A stretch of DNA of 64,000 nucleotides from Streptococcus suis (GTDB lineage: Bacteria > Bacillota > Bacilli > Lactobacillales > Streptococcaceae): NCBI RefSeq assembly GCF_002960445.1, contig NZ_POJD01000110.1, forward strand, positions 102,914-166,913, written 5' to 3'. The stretch's first letter is position 1; each line of letters begins with the position of its first letter. The position numbers and the translations under genes were made by a program. The notes under the pieces are model-generated. The model saw only the letters and a list, made by a program, of their open reading frames with translations. It did no database searches and had not been told where the DNA came from. Below, one piece after another: positions 52,280 through 61,815 of the stretch.

Positions 52280-54931
52280 ATGGCTGATAAAAAAGTTGTA
52301 TCACCAGAAGAAAAATTAGCAGAAGCTCGCAAGCACGTTGATGAGCTTGTTCAAAAAGGTTTGGTTGCTCTTGATGAGTTCCGCAAACTTGGTCAAGAAG
52401 AGGTAGACTACATTGTAGCTAAGGCTTCGGTAGCTGCTCTTGACAAGCACGGTGAACTGGCAATGCACGCTTTTGAAGAAACCAAACGTGGTGTATTCGA
52501 AGATAAGGCAACTAAAAACTTGTTTGCCTGCGAGCACGTTGTTAACAATATGCGCCATACAAAAACAGTTGGTGTCATCGAAGAAGATGATGTAACCGGC
52601 TTGACCTTGATTGCTGAGCCAGTTGGTGTTATCTGTGGTATCACTCCAACGACTAACCCAACGTCAACTGCCATCTTCAAAGCCTTGATTGCCTTGAAGA
52701 CACGTAATCCGATTGTCTTTGCCTTCCACCCATCTGCACAAGAATCTTCTGCTCATGCAGCGCGTGTTGTCTATGAAGCAGCTGTGGCAGCTGGTGCTCC
52801 AGAGAACTGTATCCAGTGGGTAACAAAACCATCTATGGAAGCAACTTCTGAATTGATGAAGCACGACGGTATTGCGACAATCCTTGCAACGGGTGGTAAC
52901 GCCATGGTGCGTGCAGCTTACTCTTGTGGTAAACCAGCTCTTGGTGTAGGTGCCGGTAACGTTCCTGCCTATGTTGAAAAATCTGCAAACATCCGTCAAG
53001 CTGCTCATGATATCGTCATGTCTAAGTCATTTGATAATGGTATGGTCTGCGCGTCAGAGCAAGCAGTGATCATTGATAAGGAAGTGTATGACGAATTTGT
53101 AGCTGAGTTCAAATCTTACAAAACTTACTTTGTTAATAAGAAAGAAAAAGCCCTACTTGAAGAGTACTGCTTCGGTGTAAAAGCCAACAGCAAGAACTGT
53201 GCAGAAGGCAAATTGAATGCGGACATCGTAGGTCGTCCAGCTGCATGGATTGCTGAACAAGCTGGTTTCTCAGTTCCAGAAGGTACTAACATCTTGGCAG
53301 CTGAAGTTACTGAAATCGGTGAAAAAGAGCCATTGACTCGTGAGAAATTGTCACCAGTTATTGCAGTATTGAAAGTTGAAGGCCGTGAAGAAGGTCTGGA
53401 AGCAGCTCGTCAAATGGTTGAATTCCACGGTCTAGGTCACTCAGCAGCTATCCATACAGAAGATGCTGAATTGGCCAAAGAATTTGGTACAATCGTACGT
53501 GCGATTCGTGTTATTTGGAACTCTCCATCTACTTTCGGTGGTATCGGTGATGTTTACAATGCCTTCTTGCCATCATTGACACTTGGTTGTGGTTCTTATG
53601 GACGTAACTCAATCAGTGATAACGTAAGTGCGATGAACTTGCTCAACATCAAGAAAGTAGGAAGACGTAGAAATAATATGCAATGGTTTAAAGTTCCTTC
53701 TAAAACATACTTCGAACGTGATTCTATCCAATACCTCCAAAAATGTCGTGACGTTGAACGTGTGATGATCGTTACGGACCATGCCATGGTAGAGCTTGGT
53801 TTCTTGGATCGTATTATTGAACAATTGGATCTTCGTCGTAACAAAGTGGTTTACCAAATCTTCTCAGACGTTGAACCAGATCCAGACATCACAACAGTTT
53901 ACAAGGGTACAGAATTGATGCGTACCTTCAAACCAGATACAATCATCGCACTCGGTGGTGGTTCACCAATGGATGCTGCCAAAGTTATGTGGCTCTTCTA
54001 CGAGCAACCAACAGTTGACTTCCATGACCTTGTTCAAAAATTCATGGACATCCGTAAACGTGCCTTCAAGTTCCCAGAACTTGGTAAGAAATCTAAGTTT
54101 ATCGCGATTCCAACAACATCTGGTACAGGTTCAGAAGTAACACCATTTGCTGTAATCTCTGATAAGGCAAACAACCGCAAGTACCCAATTGCTGACTACT
54201 CATTGACGCCAACTGTGGCAATTGTTGACCCAGCTCTTGTATTGACAGTACCTGCCCATGTTACTGCCGATACTGGTATGGACGTATTGACCCACGCAAC
54301 AGAAGCATATGTATCAACAGTAGCAAACGACTTCACAGACGGTCTTGCGCTTCAAGCTATTAAACTTGTCTTTGAAAACCTTGAAAGCTCAGTGAAGAAT
54401 GCTGACTTCCACTCACGTGAGAAAATGCATAATGCTTCAACTATTGCAGGTATGGCCTTTGCCAACGCTTTCTTGGGTATTTCACACTCAATGGCCCACA
54501 AGATTGGTGGACGTTTCCACACAGTTCACGGTCGTACAAACGCTATCTTGCTTCCATACGTTATCCGCTACAACGGTACTCGTCCAGCTAAGACAGCTAC
54601 ATGGCCTAAGTACAACTACTACAAAGCAGATGAGAAATACCAAGACATCGCGAAAATGCTAGGACTTCCAGCTTCAACACCAGAGGAAGGTGTCGCTTCA
54701 TACGCACAAGCTGTTTATGACCTCGGTGAGCGTATCGGTATCCAAATGAACTTGAAAGCGCAAGGTGTGGACGAGAAAGAACTCAAAGAATACTCTCGTG
54801 AATTGGCTCTTCTTGCTTACGAAGACCAATGTACACCAGCTAACCCTCGTCTAGCAATGGTTGACCATATGCAAGAAATCATTGAGGATGCGTATTATGG
54901 CTACAAAGAACGTCCAGGCCGTTTGAAATAA
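52280..54931 (+). CDS. adhE: Bifunctional acetaldehyde-CoA/alcohol dehydrogenase
   Basis: A cytoplasmic spirosome-forming enzyme (883 aa) that reduces acetyl-CoA to ethanol in two NADH-dependent steps. The N-terminal aldehyde dehydrogenase (about 1-450) has the nucleophile in NGMVCASEQAVI. The C-terminal iron alcohol dehydrogenase (about 470-870) has GGGSPMDAAK and the metal motif HSMAHKIGGRFHTVHG. It recycles NADH during growth with pflB. ATG at 52280 follows GGAGGAA. Control by Rex and CcpA is indicated upstream. Confidence 0.96.
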   Translation: MADKKVVSPEEKLAEARKHVDELVQKGLVALDEFRKLGQEEVDYIVAKASVAALDKHGELAMHAFEETKRGVFEDKATKNLFACEHVVNNMRHTKTVGVIEEDDVTGLTLIAEPVGVICGITPTTNPTSTAIFKALIALKTRNPIVFAFHPSAQESSAHAARVVYEAAVAAGAPENCIQWVTKPSMEATSELMKHDGIATILATGGNAMVRAAYSCGKPALGVGAGNVPAYVEKSANIRQAAHDIVMSKSFDNGMVCASEQAVIIDKEVYDEFVAEFKSYKTYFVNKKEKALLEEYCFGVKANSKNCAEGKLNADIVGRPAAWIAEQAGFSVPEGTNILAAEVTEIGEKEPLTREKLSPVIAVLKVEGREEGLEAARQMVEFHGLGHSAAIHTEDAELAKEFGTIVRAIRVIWNSPSTFGGIGDVYNAFLPSLTLGCGSYGRNSISDNVSAMNLLNIKKVGRRRNNMQWFKVPSKTYFERDSIQYLQKCRDVERVMIVTDHAMVELGFLDRIIEQLDLRRNKVVYQIFSDVEPDPDITTVYKGTELMRTFKPDTIIALGGGSPMDAAKVMWLFYEQPTVDFHDLVQKFMDIRKRAFKFPELGKKSKFIAIPTTSGTGSEVTPFAVISDKANNRKYPIADYSLTPTVAIVDPALVLTVPAHVTADTGMDVLTHATEAYVSTVANDFTDGLALQAIKLVFENLESSVKNADFHSREKMHNASTIAGMAFANAFLGISHSMAHKIGGRFHTVHGRTNAILLPYVIRYNGTRPAKTATWPKYNYYKADEKYQDIAKMLGLPASTPEEGVASYAQAVYDLGERIGIQMNLKAQGVDEKELKEYSRELALLAYEDQCTPANPRLAMVDHMQEIIEDAYYGYKERPGRLK

Positions 54932-55017
54932 TTTTTCCGTCGAGCCTCTGCGTTGGCTTGGCTAGGTGAACTTGAGTTCAACCGTCGCCTTCGCCGCCTA
55001 GACTCTCTTAGGAAAAA
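54932..55017. repeat. Imperfect palindromic element downstream of adhE
   Basis: TTTTTCC (54932-54938) and GGAAAAA (55011-55017) bound an 86-bp stretch with inner inverted pairs CTAGG/CCTAG and GAACTTGAGTTC at the centre. It could act as a terminator-like structure or be a small repeat; it is unusually G/C-rich for its setting. Confidence 0.45.
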
Positions 55018-55204
55018 CTGATTTCAAAATGGACGTGTAAGTGTTTGTTGCACAAGTCATTTCTTAATAATCCTTATATAAACAATTGGACTAGCCTCCA
55101 AAACTTTCTCAAACACCAGCTTACGTGAGTAGGTTGGTGTTTTTGTCACTATTGAAGCTATAAATCTATTTTGATATACTGTGAAAGAAGATAGGAGGAC
55201 TAGT

Positions 55205-55743
55205 ATGGTAGCAGGAATTATTTTTGATATGGATGGTGTCATTGTTGATACAGAGTATATTGATTTTCAAATACTAACCCAATTTATTTGTAGTTTGACG
55301 AACGGAAGTGTAGAGTTGAGTGAGGAAGAAGCTGGTTTATTAGTGGGATCTTCCTATACTCGCCTCCACAAAACAATCAAACACTTATCCGAGACAAATT
55401 TGGATTTATCACCGGTTGCCAGTCAATTAGAGAAATTATAGAGGCTTGTGGAATTGCTCATTATTTTGATGCTATTGTGAGTGGAGAAGATTTTGAGGAA
55501 AGTAAGCCTAATCCTGCGATTTATCATGCTACCTTAAAAAGATTAAATCTCACTCCTGACAAAGCTGTTGCTATTGAAGACCCGGCTTATGGTATTCAGG
55601 CTGCTCAGTCAGCGGGCATAACTGTTATCGGTTATTTAGAAACGAGGCTTCCTGTTGATCAAAGTAAGGCAGACTATATTGAGTCGGATATGGTTGGGAT
55701 TTTGTCACGGATAAAAAGATTAGAAAAAGAAGGGGTAAACTAG
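55205..55743 (+). pseudogene. HAD-superfamily (beta-phosphoglucomutase-like) gene with internal deletion and frameshift
   Basis: ATG at 55205 behind AGGAGG opens GIIFDMDGVIVDTEYIDFQ, HAD motif I. The frame stops at 55441 after SQLEKL. In another frame IIEACGIAHYFDAIVSGEDFEESKPNP and AIEDPAYGIQAAQSAGITVIGY give motifs III and IV to the stop at 55743. Most of the cap and the motif II Ser/Thr strand are missing, so the gene has lost a central segment as well as its frame. The product would not be active. Confidence 0.85.
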
Positions 55744-55770
55744 AATCTGTTTAAATTGCTCTTCATCAAA

Positions 55771-55793
55771 GCCGGACAGATGTTCGGTTTTTT
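55771..55793 (+). terminator. Terminator after the HAD pseudogene
   Basis: GCCGGACA pairs with TGTTCGGT using G-T pairs, followed by a T run. Confidence 0.7.
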
Positions 55794-55862
55794 GTCATAT
55801 CTTCCCAATTTTCTGTCAATTTATGGTAGAATAGAAAAAATAGATTTTTTACGAGGGATACT

Positions 55863-57347
55863 ATGACACTAGTTTATCAATCAACACGCGATGCTAAAAA
55901 TACCGTATCGGCTAGTCAGGCTATTTTACAGGGCTTGGCGACCGACGGTGGTTTGTTTACACCGATTTCCATTCCAACCGTTGACTTGGACTTTTCTGTT
56001 CTCAAAGACGCTTCTTATCAGGAAGTTGCTAAACTGATTTTGTCAGCTTTCTTGGATGATTTTACGGCAGACGAACTGGACTACTGTATCAACAATGCCT
56101 ATGACAGCAAGTTTGACACGCCAGTTATTGCCCCAGTGGTTAAGCTAAAAGGTCAGTACAACTTGGAACTCTTCCGAGGCTCAACCATTGCCTTTAAGGA
56201 TATGGCACTGTCTATCCTGCCTTACTTGATGACGACTGCTGCTAAAAAGCATGGTTTGGAAAACGAGATTGTCATCTTGACAGCGACTTCAGGCGATACA
56301 GGCAAGGCAGCCATGGCTGGCTTTGCGGACGTTCCTGGCACGCAAATCATCGTCTTCTATCCACGCGACGGGGTGTCTAAGGTTCAGGAGTTGCAGATGA
56401 CCACGCAGACAGGGGCTAATACGCACGTGGTGGCTATTGACGGTAACTTCGACGATGCCCAGACAAATGTCAAGCGCATGTTCAACGATGAGGCCCTCCG
56501 TGCCAAATTAGCAGCTAAGAAACTCCAGTTTTCATCTGCTAACTCCATGAACATCGGCCGCTTGGTGCCACAGATTGTATACTATGTCTATGCCTACGCT
56601 CAGCTGGTTAAGACCGGCGAGATTGCGACGGGCGACAAGGTCAACTTCACCGTTCCAACAGGTAACTTCGGTAACATCTTGGCGGCTTACTACGCTAAGC
56701 AGATCGGTCTGCCAGTTGGCAAGCTCATCTGTGCTTCCAACGATAACAATGTCTTGACTGACTTCTTCTCGACAGGCGTTTACGACAAGAACCGTACCTT
56801 CCGCGTGACCACCAGTCCGTCCATGGACATCTTGGTGTCCTCTAACTTGGAGCGCTTGATTTTCCATCTCTTTGGCAATGACGCTGTAAAAACAGCTGAT
56901 CTCATGGAAGCCTTGAACACAGCTGGTCAGTATGACATTCAAGGGGCTGACGCGGATATCCTCTCTCTCTTTGCTGCCGCCTTTGCGACGGAAGAAGAAA
57001 CCGCTGCAGAAATCAAGCGTATCTATGACGAGTCAGACTACATTGAAGATCCACATACGGCTGTTGCCTCAGCTGTCTATAAACAGTATGTGGAGCAAAC
57101 AGGGGACCAAACTCCGACAGTGATTGCTTCCACAGCAAGTCCTTACAAGTTCCCAGTGGTTGCGGTTGAGGCTGTGACAGGCCAGTCAGGTTTGTCTGAC
57201 TTTGAAGCCCTTGCAAAATTGCATGAGATTTCAGGTGTAGCCCTGCCGCCAGCTGTGGACGGCTTGGAAACGGCACCTGTTCGTCACACTACCGTTGTTG
57301 CAGCTGCAGATATGCAGGCTGAAGTAGAGCGCTATTTGGGTGTGTAA
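55863..57347 (+). CDS. thrC: Threonine synthase
   Basis: A PLP enzyme (494 aa) that converts O-phosphohomoserine to threonine. The PLP lysine is in FRGSTIAFKDMALSILPYL; TATSGDTGKAAMAGF binds phosphate; NFGNILAAYYAKQIG is a further family block. The length matches the long fungal/streptococcal class. ATG at 55863 follows GAGGGATACT. It is flanked by terminators, so it is a single-gene unit. Confidence 0.95.
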   Translation: MTLVYQSTRDAKNTVSASQAILQGLATDGGLFTPISIPTVDLDFSVLKDASYQEVAKLILSAFLDDFTADELDYCINNAYDSKFDTPVIAPVVKLKGQYNLELFRGSTIAFKDMALSILPYLMTTAAKKHGLENEIVILTATSGDTGKAAMAGFADVPGTQIIVFYPRDGVSKVQELQMTTQTGANTHVVAIDGNFDDAQTNVKRMFNDEALRAKLAAKKLQFSSANSMNIGRLVPQIVYYVYAYAQLVKTGEIATGDKVNFTVPTGNFGNILAAYYAKQIGLPVGKLICASNDNNVLTDFFSTGVYDKNRTFRVTTSPSMDILVSSNLERLIFHLFGNDAVKTADLMEALNTAGQYDIQGADADILSLFAAAFATEEETAAEIKRIYDESDYIEDPHTAVASAVYKQYVEQTGDQTPTVIASTASPYKFPVVAVEAVTGQSGLSDFEALAKLHEISGVALPPAVDGLETAPVRHTTVVAAADMQAEVERYLGV

Positions 57348-57364
57348 TAAAAAATGACTTATGA

Positions 57365-57400
57365 CAAACTGCTTAAAACAGGCAGTTTGTTTTCTTTTTT
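57365..57400 (+). terminator. thrC terminator
   Basis: CAAACTGC pairs with GCAGTTTG over a 9-nt loop, followed by a T-rich tract. Confidence 0.8.
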
Positions 57401-57414
57401 AATACAAATTAAAA

Positions 57415-57443
57415 TTTACAGACAATTCAAAGAATGATATACT
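57415..57443 (+). promoter_or_regulatory. Promoter before the ABC remnant and ECF operon
   Basis: TTTACA (57415-57420) and TATACT (57438-57443) are spaced by 17 bp. Confidence 0.7.
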
Positions 57444-57562
57444 AGATAAGAGCACTTGGAAAAGAAGTCACTAGTGGCACAGTAGCAAGTAAGTTTTTTT
57501 GTAAAAAGAAAATGCCTTCTCAATGTGGCTGGAAGAATGGATTTTACCAACATTGAGAGGGC

Positions 57563-57829
57563 TTGGATACGTTTGTAGAAGCCAGTGACTTTTCAGCAGG
57601 AGAAGGGCAACGCTTGGAACTCATGCGGGCCTTGCTCAAAAACGCGGACTGCTATATCTTTGATGAGCCAACTAGTAACCTAGACTCGCTCAATGAAGCC
57701 CGCTTTATCCAGCTGGTTAAGGAACACTGTCAGGGCATGGTCTTCTTGATTTCCCATAGAAGTTCGACCATGGCTTGTGCGGATACCATTTTCCGTTTGG
57801 AAGACGGGCAATTAGTAAAGGAAAAATAA
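57563..57829 (+). pseudogene. C-terminal remnant of an ABC transporter ATPase
   Basis: The reading (from TTG at 57563) holds FVEASDFSAGEGQRLELMRALL, in which the signature SGGxxQR is altered to SAGEGQR. YIFDEPTSNLDSLNEARF (Walker B) and FLISHRSSTMACADTIFRLEDG follow. The P-loop half is missing: upstream sequence to the promoter at 57443 codes for nothing. It is a relic of an exporter ATPase, ending directly before the ECF S gene. An inverted repeat (57514-57525 with 57551-57562) marks the broken edge. Confidence 0.8.
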
Positions 57830-58423
57830 ATGAAGAAATTACAAGTAAAAGATCTGATGGTAACAGGGGCTTTTGCTGCCCTCTACTTTGTTTGTGTTGG
57901 TCTAGGAACCTTATTGAGCTTGGTTTTTGATCGGTCGGGTAATATGATGTATGCACCAGCTGGAGCAGCTCTCTTAGCTGGTCCAGTCTATATGCTCTTG
58001 ATTGCCAAGGTTGGGAAGCCGGGTTCTATTAGTCTAGTCGGTACAGTCATGGCCTGCTTCTTCTTTCTATCTGGCTATATGACAGCTGCCTTTCTGCCTA
58101 GCTTGACCTTTGGTTTACTAGCTGAACTGATCGCAAAAGCTGGTCACTATAAGCAAAAATGGGTCAATCTTCTTAGTTATATTGTTTTCTCCTTTGGAAA
58201 TTTAGGTCCTATTATTCTCATGTGGTTCATGCGAGATGCCTATGAGGCTAGTCTATTGGCCCGTGGTAAGTCAGCAGAGTATGTGGCCCGAGTGATGCTG
58301 GACTTTACACCAGGGAATGTAATCTGGTTGTCAACTACTATAATCCTAACTGCTCTTGTAAGTGGCCTTTTTGGACAATACATGGTCAAGCGCTATTTCA
58401 AACAATCAGGTTTTCTATCATGA
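57830..58423 (+). CDS. ECF transporter S component, MptD-like
   Basis: A 197-aa integral membrane protein with about six helices that binds the substrate of an energy-coupling-factor importer. KVKDLMVTGAFAALYFVCVGLG with the following GNMMYAPAGAALLAGPVYMLL resembles the MptD family of predicted S components (recalled). The T and A subunit genes follow at once, so this is a self-contained group I ECF system. Substrate unknown. It starts directly after the ABC remnant and overlaps ecfT by four bases. Confidence 0.85.
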   Translation: MKKLQVKDLMVTGAFAALYFVCVGLGTLLSLVFDRSGNMMYAPAGAALLAGPVYMLLIAKVGKPGSISLVGTVMACFFFLSGYMTAAFLPSLTFGLLAELIAKAGHYKQKWVNLLSYIVFSFGNLGPIILMWFMRDAYEASLLARGKSAEYVARVMLDFTPGNVIWLSTTIILTALVSGLFGQYMVKRYFKQSGFLS

Positions 58424-59079
58424 AATTAGATGCCCGTACCAAAATCATTCTAGTCATCTTTGCTAGTATTACCTATGGTTTGCGACTGACTATTTTTGAA
58501 AATGCAGTGCTAGTCTTGGGATTTAGCCTGCTTTTCTGGTTTTCTCAGAAGAAAAAAATGGCTGTCATTGGGATCTTGTTCTATACTGGTTTTTGGCTCC
58601 TGTCCTATATTTCCTTCTTGCCAGCTTGGCTGGCACATGTCTTGGTCGTTCTGACTTATACATGGCCACCACTTTTAGCAGGGCATTTTTTACTGATGAC
58701 CACCAGCAGCTATGAACTTGTCCATGGTCTGCGAAAATGGCGCTTACCAGAAGCCTTTCTCTTGACCTTGGGGGTTATGTTTCGCTTTCTGCCAGCCATC
58801 AAAGAGGATGCCCGGACCATTCGTTCCTCTTTAAAGGTGAGAGGGATTTTCCTGGAGAGGCTAGATGTGGTTTGCCATCCAATTCAGTACCTGGAATATT
58901 TTTTAGTTCCCCTCATGATGTCCCTCTTGGGAACGGCTCAAGAATTAACTGTAGCCAGTTTGACCAAGGGCTTGGCCTTGTCTGGTAAACCCACAGAATA
59001 CTTGCAGTCGTCTTGGAGCCTGCTAGATTGGAGTCTTTGTTTATGTTGTGTCAGTTTTCTTCTTCTGGTCCAGCTGTGA
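58420..59079 (+). CDS. ECF transporter T component
   Basis: A 219-aa membrane scaffold protein with about five helices. KLDARTKIILVIFASI at the start and the coupling helix RTIRSSLKVRGIFLERLD near residue 135 are EcfT/CbiQ features. It joins the S component to the ATPases. ATG overlaps the S-gene stop by four bases (ATGA). Confidence 0.88.
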   Translation: MKLDARTKIILVIFASITYGLRLTIFENAVLVLGFSLLFWFSQKKKMAVIGILFYTGFWLLSYISFLPAWLAHVLVVLTYTWPPLLAGHFLLMTTSSYELVHGLRKWRLPEAFLLTLGVMFRFLPAIKEDARTIRSSLKVRGIFLERLDVVCHPIQYLEYFLVPLMMSLLGTAQELTVASLTKGLALSGKPTEYLQSSWSLLDWSLCLCCVSFLLLVQL

Positions 59080-60476
59080 CGGTAAAAGGGTTGGAATTAA
59101 CCTATCCAGGATCTGACAAACCCTCCCTTGCTATTTCAGATTTAACCATCCCAACCGGCCAATGTGTTGTCCTTTGTGGCCAGAGTGGTTCAGGAAAATC
59201 AAGTTTTCTCAAAGTTTTGAACGGCCTGGTTCCCGAATATTATCCAGCCAAACTCTCAGGTCAGGTCTATCTAGGTGATAAGGAGTTGAGAGGGAGGAGT
59301 TTAGAAGATTTGTCCCATCAGGTTGCTTCTGTTTTTCAGCAACCTTCTACTCAATTCTTTCAAAATCAAGTCTTGCAGGAACTGGTATTTCCCTGTGAAA
59401 ACCAAGGCTTATCTAAGGAAGAAATAGCTCAGCGTTTGGCTTGGGTCAATAACTTGTTTGACTTAGAGCCCCTGTATGAACGAAAGATTTCCAGCTTATC
59501 TGGTGGACAGCAACAGGTTCTGGCTTTGGCTGTTGCAGCCATGCAGGGAACAGATCTTCTAGTTCTGGATGAGCCGACAGCTAATTTGGATCAGCAAGGT
59601 GTGGTAAGGGTTCAAGAAGTCTTGCAGCTCTTGAAAAAACAGGGAAAGACCATTATTATTGCGGAACACCGCCTGTCCTATCTCAGTCACTTGGCGGATC
59701 GCTACCTCTATTTTCAAGACGGACAGTTGGTGACGGACTATTTGGCAGCGGACTTTCTCAGCCGAACAGAGGAGTGCCGTCAGGACATGGGCTTGCGGTG
59801 CTACGATGCAGCGCCTTATGGGCGGGCAATAGCAGAGCGGGTCAGTCAGTTTACAGATGATGAGCAAGGCTTGCTTGTTGAGAACCTATCGGTCAGCCAG
59901 TCGGGAAGCCTCCTATACCAGATTGAGAAGCTCTGTTTGGCACCGGGTCAGGTTATTGGTCTTGTGGGACCAAATGGGTCTGGAAAAACTAGTCTGGCCA
60001 ATTATCTGGTTGGACTGTTAGAAGATAAAAAGGCTAGCATTGCTTGGTATGGGAAAAAACTCACGGCACGTCAACGCCTGGAAAAAACTGCCCTTGTCAT
60101 GCAGGATGTCCGCCTACAGCTCTTTGCAGAAACAGTCCGCAGGGAATTGACGCTGGGGCAAAAAGACAAGCAGCTTGATGAGGAGATGATCAGCCGTTTT
60201 CGCTTGGAAGACTTGCTTGACAGGCATCCAGTCAGCTTGTCAGGTGGTGAGCAGCAACGTTTGATGATGGTGGCTAGCTTATTGGTGGACAAGGATATTT
60301 TTATCTTTGATGAGCCAACTAGCGGATTGGATTTGCGGCAGATGAAAGAGGTGGCCAGGGCCCTGCTTGATTTAAAAGAGAAAAACAAGTTGGTTCTCTT
60401 GATTTCTCATGATGAAGAACTCTTAGACTTGGTTTGTGATAAAATAATAGATATTAAACAATTAAAATTAAGATGA
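59043..60476 (+). CDS. ECF transporter fused A subunits (two ATPase domains)
   Basis: A 477-aa cytoplasmic ATPase with two ABC domains in one chain. Domain 1 has GQSGSGKSSFLKVLNG, LSGGQQQVLALAVAAMQ and LLVLDEPTANLD. Domain 2 (from about residue 280) has GPNGSGKTSLANYL, LSGGEQQRLMMVASLL and IFIFDEPTSGLD. ATG at 59043, 8-9 bp after GGAG and inside the end of ecfT, is the likeliest start; TTG at 59013 is an alternative. It powers the S/T pair upstream. Confidence 0.9.
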   Translation: MLCQFSSSGPAVTVKGLELTYPGSDKPSLAISDLTIPTGQCVVLCGQSGSGKSSFLKVLNGLVPEYYPAKLSGQVYLGDKELRGRSLEDLSHQVASVFQQPSTQFFQNQVLQELVFPCENQGLSKEEIAQRLAWVNNLFDLEPLYERKISSLSGGQQQVLALAVAAMQGTDLLVLDEPTANLDQQGVVRVQEVLQLLKKQGKTIIIAEHRLSYLSHLADRYLYFQDGQLVTDYLAADFLSRTEECRQDMGLRCYDAAPYGRAIAERVSQFTDDEQGLLVENLSVSQSGSLLYQIEKLCLAPGQVIGLVGPNGSGKTSLANYLVGLLEDKKASIAWYGKKLTARQRLEKTALVMQDVRLQLFAETVRRELTLGQKDKQLDEEMISRFRLEDLLDRHPVSLSGGEQQRLMMVASLLVDKDIFIFDEPTSGLDLRQMKEVARALLDLKEKNKLVLLISHDEELLDLVCDKIIDIKQLKLR

Positions 60477-61759
60477 GGATGATGAACAAGCATACAAAAG
60501 AATTACTTAGGATTGCCTTGCCTGCTATGGCTGAAAATATTCTCCAAATGTTGATGGGCATGGTGGATTCTTACTTAGTGGCTAGTATCGGCCTTGTAGC
60601 CCTGTCGGGAGTATCTCTGGCCAACAATATATTGGCAGTTTATCAGGCAATTTTTATCGCTTTAGCCGCGGCCATCTCAGCTCGTCTGGCTCAGATTTTG
60701 GGTCAAGGGAAGTTTGAAAAGGTGGGCCATACTGCTAATGAGGGCTTAAAAATAACAGCTTGTATCAGTCTGCTGCTGGGAGGACTGGCTGTGCTTACGG
60801 GGCCACATTTGCTGACAAGTTTGGGAGCTGAAGTGGCTGTTGCACAAGCGGGAGGTTCCTATCTGATGTTGGTTGGTGGCGGAATTCTCTTTCTCGGATT
60901 GATGATGAGCTTAGGTGCGATCTTACGAACCTTGGGTCAACCCAAATTCCCCATGTATATCAGCCTTCTGTCCAATCTGTTGAATGTTCTTTTTTCGGCT
61001 TTTGCGGTCTTCGTTCTCCATGCTGGCGTGGCTGGAGTTGCTCTTGGAACAGTCTTGTCACGGCTGGTAGGTTGTTTTCTGCTGTGGGCAAAGCTTGCCC
61101 TTCCTTTAGAGAAATGGAACTGGTCTTGGGACATAGAACTCATCCGACTTGCCTTACCAGCTACTGGTGAGCGCTTGATGATGCGGGCTGGAGATGTGGT
61201 TGTTGTCGCTTTGATTACTGGTTTAGGTACAGCGGTTGTGGCAGGTAACGCCATTGGAGAAACGCTCACTCAGTTTAACTATATGCCGGCTATGGGAATT
61301 GCAACGGCAACCATTATCTTGACAGCCAAGCATAGACAGAATCAGTCTGCGGTAGAGGACATCTTGAAAAGGAGTTTCTTTCTTTCACTCCTCTTTATGC
61401 TACTGGTAGCTGTTACAACCTATTTATCTGGTCCACTTTTAATCGGTTTGTATTCAAAAGAACCACAGGTTGTTCAGGCCAGCCAGACAGTTTTGCTCTA
61501 TTCCATGTTAGGTGTTCCCTTTACGGCTTCTACTCTTGTTTTAACTGCCTTGTGGCAAGGTCTGGGTAATGCTAAGCTACCATTTTATGCGACCAGTCTA
61601 GGTATGTGGATAGTTCGAATTGGTCTTGCCTATCTACTTATTGGAGTATTTCATCTAGGTTTACAGGCTGTTTGGATAGCAACCATAGCGGATAATGCCG
61701 TTCGTGCAGGATTTTTGTATGTCCAATATAGGCGAGAAAGAAAAGTTAAAATTGATTAA
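60473..61759 (+). CDS. MATE-family efflux transporter
   Basis: A 428-aa exporter with twelve membrane helices in two related halves. LRIALPAMAENILQMLMGMVDSY at the start and LIRLALPATGERLMMRAGDVVVV at the start of the second half show the internal repeat. The family couples Na+ or H+ entry to export of drugs or metabolites. It overlaps the ECF ATPase gene by four bases, so import and export genes share an mRNA. ATG at 60473 or 60479 are both possible. Confidence 0.9.
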   Translation: MRMMNKHTKELLRIALPAMAENILQMLMGMVDSYLVASIGLVALSGVSLANNILAVYQAIFIALAAAISARLAQILGQGKFEKVGHTANEGLKITACISLLLGGLAVLTGPHLLTSLGAEVAVAQAGGSYLMLVGGGILFLGLMMSLGAILRTLGQPKFPMYISLLSNLLNVLFSAFAVFVLHAGVAGVALGTVLSRLVGCFLLWAKLALPLEKWNWSWDIELIRLALPATGERLMMRAGDVVVVALITGLGTAVVAGNAIGETLTQFNYMPAMGIATATIILTAKHRQNQSAVEDILKRSFFLSLLFMLLVAVTTYLSGPLLIGLYSKEPQVVQASQTVLLYSMLGVPFTASTLVLTALWQGLGNAKLPFYATSLGMWIVRIGLAYLLIGVFHLGLQAVWIATIADNAVRAGFLYVQYRRERKVKID

Positions 61760-61776
61760 GGAATGTCTAAGAAAAC

Positions 61777-61809
61777 TTTCAGTTTCGCTTAAGTTTGTTC
61801 TTGTATACT
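61777..61809 (+). promoter_or_regulatory. CiaR-type promoter of small RNA 1
   Basis: TTTCAG-N5-CTTAAG (61777-61793) resembles the CiaR direct repeat TTTAAG-N5-TTTAAG and lies exactly 10 bp before TATACT (61804-61809), the layout of CiaR-activated promoters. Confidence 0.65.
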
Positions 61810-61815
61810 ATATTC

